Assembly (NCBI GenBank): GCA_934691725.1
Contig: CAKUTF010000068.1
Span: 1 to 7,230, forward strand
Source of the DNA: an uncultured Fibrobacter sp.
Lineage (GTDB): Bacteria; Fibrobacterota; Fibrobacteria; Fibrobacterales; Fibrobacteraceae
Length of the DNA stretch: 7,230 nt
Direction: 5' to 3'
Within the stretch, counting starts at the first letter, position 1. The number at the start of each line of letters is the position of its first letter. Positions 5,159-7,230 of the stretch are shown piece by piece. The position numbers were made by a program, and so were the translations under genes. The notes beneath the pieces were generated by a model. The model saw only the letters and a list, made by a program, of their open reading frames with translations, was not told the origin of the DNA and made no database searches.

Positions 5159-7042
5159 TTAAATTTTTTCGCTGTATTCGACTAGTTTCGCGCGGTAGCC
5201 GAGCAGGTCCCTGAAAAACGCCGGATCCTTGGCGGCTTCGTTTTCGGAGCGGAGGCGCGGGAGGATCTGCCGGGAGATGAAGTCGTGAATTTCGAGCCGG
5301 AGGGCGAGCGTCTCGTCGGAAAGAGGGCGGCTCTTTAAGCGGTCGCGGAAACGCTCGGCGGTGCGGATTTCGAGCTGCGCCAGGGTTTCGAGAAATTCCT
5401 TGTTCGCGCATTCCGCATCCCAGTGTTCTTCGGGAAGCGATTCGAGAACCTGTGCGGGAAGGCTCGATAGGGAATCGTGGAGCGTCATCAGGTTGATCTT
5501 TCCGTCCTGAGCGTATTCCGCAAGGGCTTCGCCTAGAAGCTCGTCGAGAATTTCGGAGGCGAAAAGGCTTACCCCGGAACCGGCGAAGTCGAGGTCGAAG
5601 AAGGCGCTCGCCGCTTCCCAGAGGCTCGGGGAGGAAAGGACCAGGTTTACAAAGCGGAGCTCCATTTGCGGGAGCGCGTTCCACGGGACCTGTTCCTCGA
5701 CCGGAACCTGTGCGGTCTCGCTTTCCGGCATGGCCTTGAACTTCGGTTCTTTCGCCGGTTTTATGCCGATGAAGTTCGCTTCCGTTTCGAAACGGTCCGC
5801 GACCAGGTGCAGATACTGGTTCTGGAGTTCCTTGTCGCCGATGGAAAGGATTATCGTCTTGAGGCGTGTGACGAACGCTGCGCGGTCTTCGATAGTATCT
5901 GTCGGGGATGTTCGCGTGAGATAGTCTATCCAGCTTTCCGCCTTGGAAAGTTCCTTCCGGAAATCCTCGGCGGCGGTTTCCCCGTGTTCGTTTACGAAGT
6001 TGTCCGGGTCGATTTTTTCGCCGTTTGCACGGGCTAGCGAAACGATCTTGGGAACGATGCCGCGGGGAAGCACGATTTCGAGTGTCCGGTGGGCTGCTTT
6101 TCTGCCCGCTTCGTCTCCGTCAAAGACCAGGTAGGCGGTCTTTGCGTAGCGCGAGAGGATTTCGGCATGCTTGTCGGTGAGGGCCGTTCCCGAAACGGCT
6201 ACGACGTTGTGGATGCCCGCCTGGTAAAGGCTTATCAGGTCGAAATACCCTTCGACCAGGATAACTGCGTTTTCCTTGGCAATCTCGTTTTTTGCGTGGG
6301 AAAGCCCGTAAAGGATTTCGCCTTTCTTGTAGAGCGCCGTGTCCGGGCTGTTCAGGTATTTGGGAGCCTTCTTTTCCTTGTCGAGGATGCGCCCGCCGAA
6401 CGCGACGACTTTTCCCGAGAGGTTCTCGATGGCGAACATCAGACGGTCGCGGAACTTGTCGGCGATTCCGCCGTTTTCCCTTTCGACGGCGAGTCCCGCC
6501 TCGACGAGCTTCTTGGGAGAAAACCCTTTCTTTGCCGCATAGCTCAGGAAGCCTTCCCGGCCTTCGGGCGCATAGCCTATCTTGAAGAATTTGCGCGTCT
6601 CTTCGGAAATGTTCCGCGATTCGATGTAGCGGAGAGCCTTTTCGCTTTTGGGAAGTTCGGAGACGAACCAGTCCGCGGCTAGTTCGTTCAGCTCGCGGGT
6701 GAGCGTCCGCGCCTCGGCGACTTCGGGAGAAGCCTGTTCCTTCAGTTCGGGCAGCGGGAATCCCGTTGCGTTTGCGACCCATTTGACGGCATCTTTAAAA
6801 TCCATCTTTTCGTGTTCCATGACGAACTTGAAAACGTCGCCGCCCGCTCCGCAGGCAAAGCACTTGTAGATGCCCATCTGCGGGTTTACGTTCATCGACG
6901 GGGAATGGTCGTTGTGGAACGGGCATCTTCCGACAAAGCGTCCTGCACCGGAACGCTTTAACGGCAGGAATTGCTGGATTATGTCCGCAATGTTCGTCTG
7001 CACCTTGAGTTCTCGGATGATTTCGTCGGAATAAAAAGCCAT
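5159..7042 (-). CDS. dnaG: DNA primase DnaG
   Basis: A 627-residue primase that makes RNA primers for chromosome replication with the DnaB helicase. Numbered from ATG 7042, the CHC2 zinc domain has Cys40, His43 (CPFH), Cys61 and Cys64 (CFAC). The polymerase core includes FRDRLMFAI (197-205) and KYLNSPDTALYKKGEILYGL (228-247). The Toprim metal site is VEGYFDL with Glu264, SGTALT (284-289) and DGDEAG with Asp308 and Asp310. The roughly 190 C-terminal residues are divergent and fit the helicase-binding region by position and length. A TTG at 7051 would add only three residues; ATG 7042 gives the more usual MAFYSDEIIREL opening. Neither start has a good ribosome binding site. It heads an apparent operon with sufC and sufD rather than the rpsU-dnaG-rpoD arrangement known from enterobacteria. 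Confidence 0.96.
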   Translation of the reverse strand: MAFYSDEIIRELKVQTNIADIIQQFLPLKRSGAGRFVGRCPFHNDHSPSMNVNPQMGIYKCFACGAGGDVFKFVMEHEKMDFKDAVKWVANATGFPLPELKEQASPEVAEARTLTRELNELAADWFVSELPKSEKALRYIESRNISEETRKFFKIGYAPEGREGFLSYAAKKGFSPKKLVEAGLAVERENGGIADKFRDRLMFAIENLSGKVVAFGGRILDKEKKAPKYLNSPDTALYKKGEILYGLSHAKNEIAKENAVILVEGYFDLISLYQAGIHNVVAVSGTALTDKHAEILSRYAKTAYLVFDGDEAGRKAAHRTLEIVLPRGIVPKIVSLARANGEKIDPDNFVNEHGETAAEDFRKELSKAESWIDYLTRTSPTDTIEDRAAFVTRLKTIILSIGDKELQNQYLHLVADRFETEANFIGIKPAKEPKFKAMPESETAQVPVEEQVPWNALPQMELRFVNLVLSSPSLWEAASAFFDLDFAGSGVSLFASEILDELLGEALAEYAQDGKINLMTLHDSLSSLPAQVLESLPEEHWDAECANKEFLETLAQLEIRTAERFRDRLKSRPLSDETLALRLEIHDFISRQILPRLRSENEAAKDPAFFRDLLGYRAKLVEYSEKI

Positions 7043-7090
7043 CGGGCACAAACATAAAAAATGACGGAGCGCTTGTTCTGGGATTGGCGA
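7043..7090 (-). promoter_or_regulatory. Leader and probable promoter region of dnaG
   Basis: Only 48 bases lie between the right repeat arm and the dnaG ATG. The minus strand contains TATGTTTG (TATGTT at 7056-7051), resembling the TATATTTGG cores found upstream of the other genes. If it is the -10, the transcript would begin almost at the ATG, which agrees with the lack of a ribosome binding site. A second possible core, TTCTAT, straddles the repeat edge at about 7090-7095. Confidence 0.3.
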
Positions 7091-7230
7091 TAGAACCGCG
7101 GACGTCTAAGGGAATGAGGAATTAGCAATGAGAAATGAGAAATTGGTCGGCGGACATCTAAGTTTAGGGATTAGGGACGAGGGATTAGGGAATAGTCTGC
7201 AGACGTCTAAGAAAATGAGAAATTAGCAAT
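7091..7230 (-). repeat. Right arm of 140-bp inverted repeat (heptamer mosaic)
   Basis: This is the reverse complement of 1-140 with five substitutions and no indels; the outer 77 bases are identical. It contains palindromic modules at 7195-7210 (GTCTGCAGACGTCTAA), 7146-7161 (variant) and about 7094-7109 (variant), with heptamer blocks between them. In dnaG's reading direction the pyrimidine-rich strand runs towards the gene and ends in GTTCTA, 48 bases before the ATG. The array continues to the last base and presumably beyond. Confidence 0.95.
7167..7190 (+). other. Candidate G-quadruplex motif 3
   Basis: GGG tracts at 7167-7169, 7174-7176, 7181-7183 and 7188-7190 have three 4-base loops (ATTA, ACGA, ATTA). 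It is the exact counterpart of motif 1 in the inverted arm. It lies on the template strand upstream of dnaG, about 125 bases before the start codon. Folding is inferred. Confidence 0.6.

Noticed and set aside
5666..6682. Long open frames on the plus strand opposite dnaG (for example 5666-6037 and 6089-6682)
   Set aside because: They are antisense to well-supported dnaG domains, show no family features, and reflect codon bias of the real gene.
1..7230. Composite transposon or integrated element bounded by terminal inverted repeats
   Set aside because: No transposase or recombinase gene lies inside, the cargo includes essential dnaG, and the arms are tandem-repeat mosaics rather than transposon ends. 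No target-site duplication can be judged because the window ends inside the repeats.
1..7230. Linear replicon with telomere-like CCCTAAT ends
   Set aside because: The heptamers look telomeric, but similar array continues internally to 257, the gene content is chromosomal, and a contig ending at a repeated 77-mer explains the symmetric ends more simply.

Overview
The window looks like chromosomal DNA from a Gram-negative-type bacterium, most plausibly a Fibrobacter-like organism. That assignment is an inference from protein style, the dnaG-sufC-sufD arrangement and the CTATATTTGGC-type promoter motifs; no rRNA or clade-specific marker is present. No transposase, phage, plasmid or cas gene is visible. 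Both ends lie in the same repeat family, in opposite orientation, and the outermost 77 bases are perfect reverse complements. This suggests a metagenomic contig that stopped at a repeat.

Layout. 1-257 is a gene-free array of degenerate 7-bp repeats broken up by a 16-bp palindromic module (consensus TTAGAYGTYYGCNGAC). The array runs into the stop codon of a minus-strand processive family 2 glycosyltransferase (255-1775) of the cellulose synthase-like type. A short divergent promoter region (1776-1865) separates it from a tight plus-strand cluster of three genes: a TusA/SirA-domain protein with a long N-terminal extension, an SGNH-hydrolase-like protein whose catalytic residues appear to be lost, and a small four-cysteine zinc-ribbon protein. 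This cluster meets sufD tail to tail with a two-base gap. Reading leftwards on the minus strand from 7042 are dnaG (primase), sufC and sufD, spaced as one operon (12-nt gap, then a 1-nt TGATG overlap). 7091-7230 is a second, inverted copy of the outer part of the repeat array, lying upstream of dnaG.

Function. dnaG supplies replication primers. SufC and SufD are two parts of the SufBCD Fe-S scaffold; SufB, SufS and SufE are not in the window. The TusA-domain protein could belong to sulfur handling, which makes its closeness to sufCD suggestive but not proof of a link. The glycosyltransferase probably makes and exports a beta-linked polysaccharide.

The most unusual feature is the flanking repeat system: heptamer mosaics resembling the short tandem repeats of cyanobacteria, three matches to a four-tract G-quadruplex pattern with 4-base loops, overlapping palindromes at near-regular spacing, and an inverted arrangement around about 7 kb of mostly housekeeping genes.
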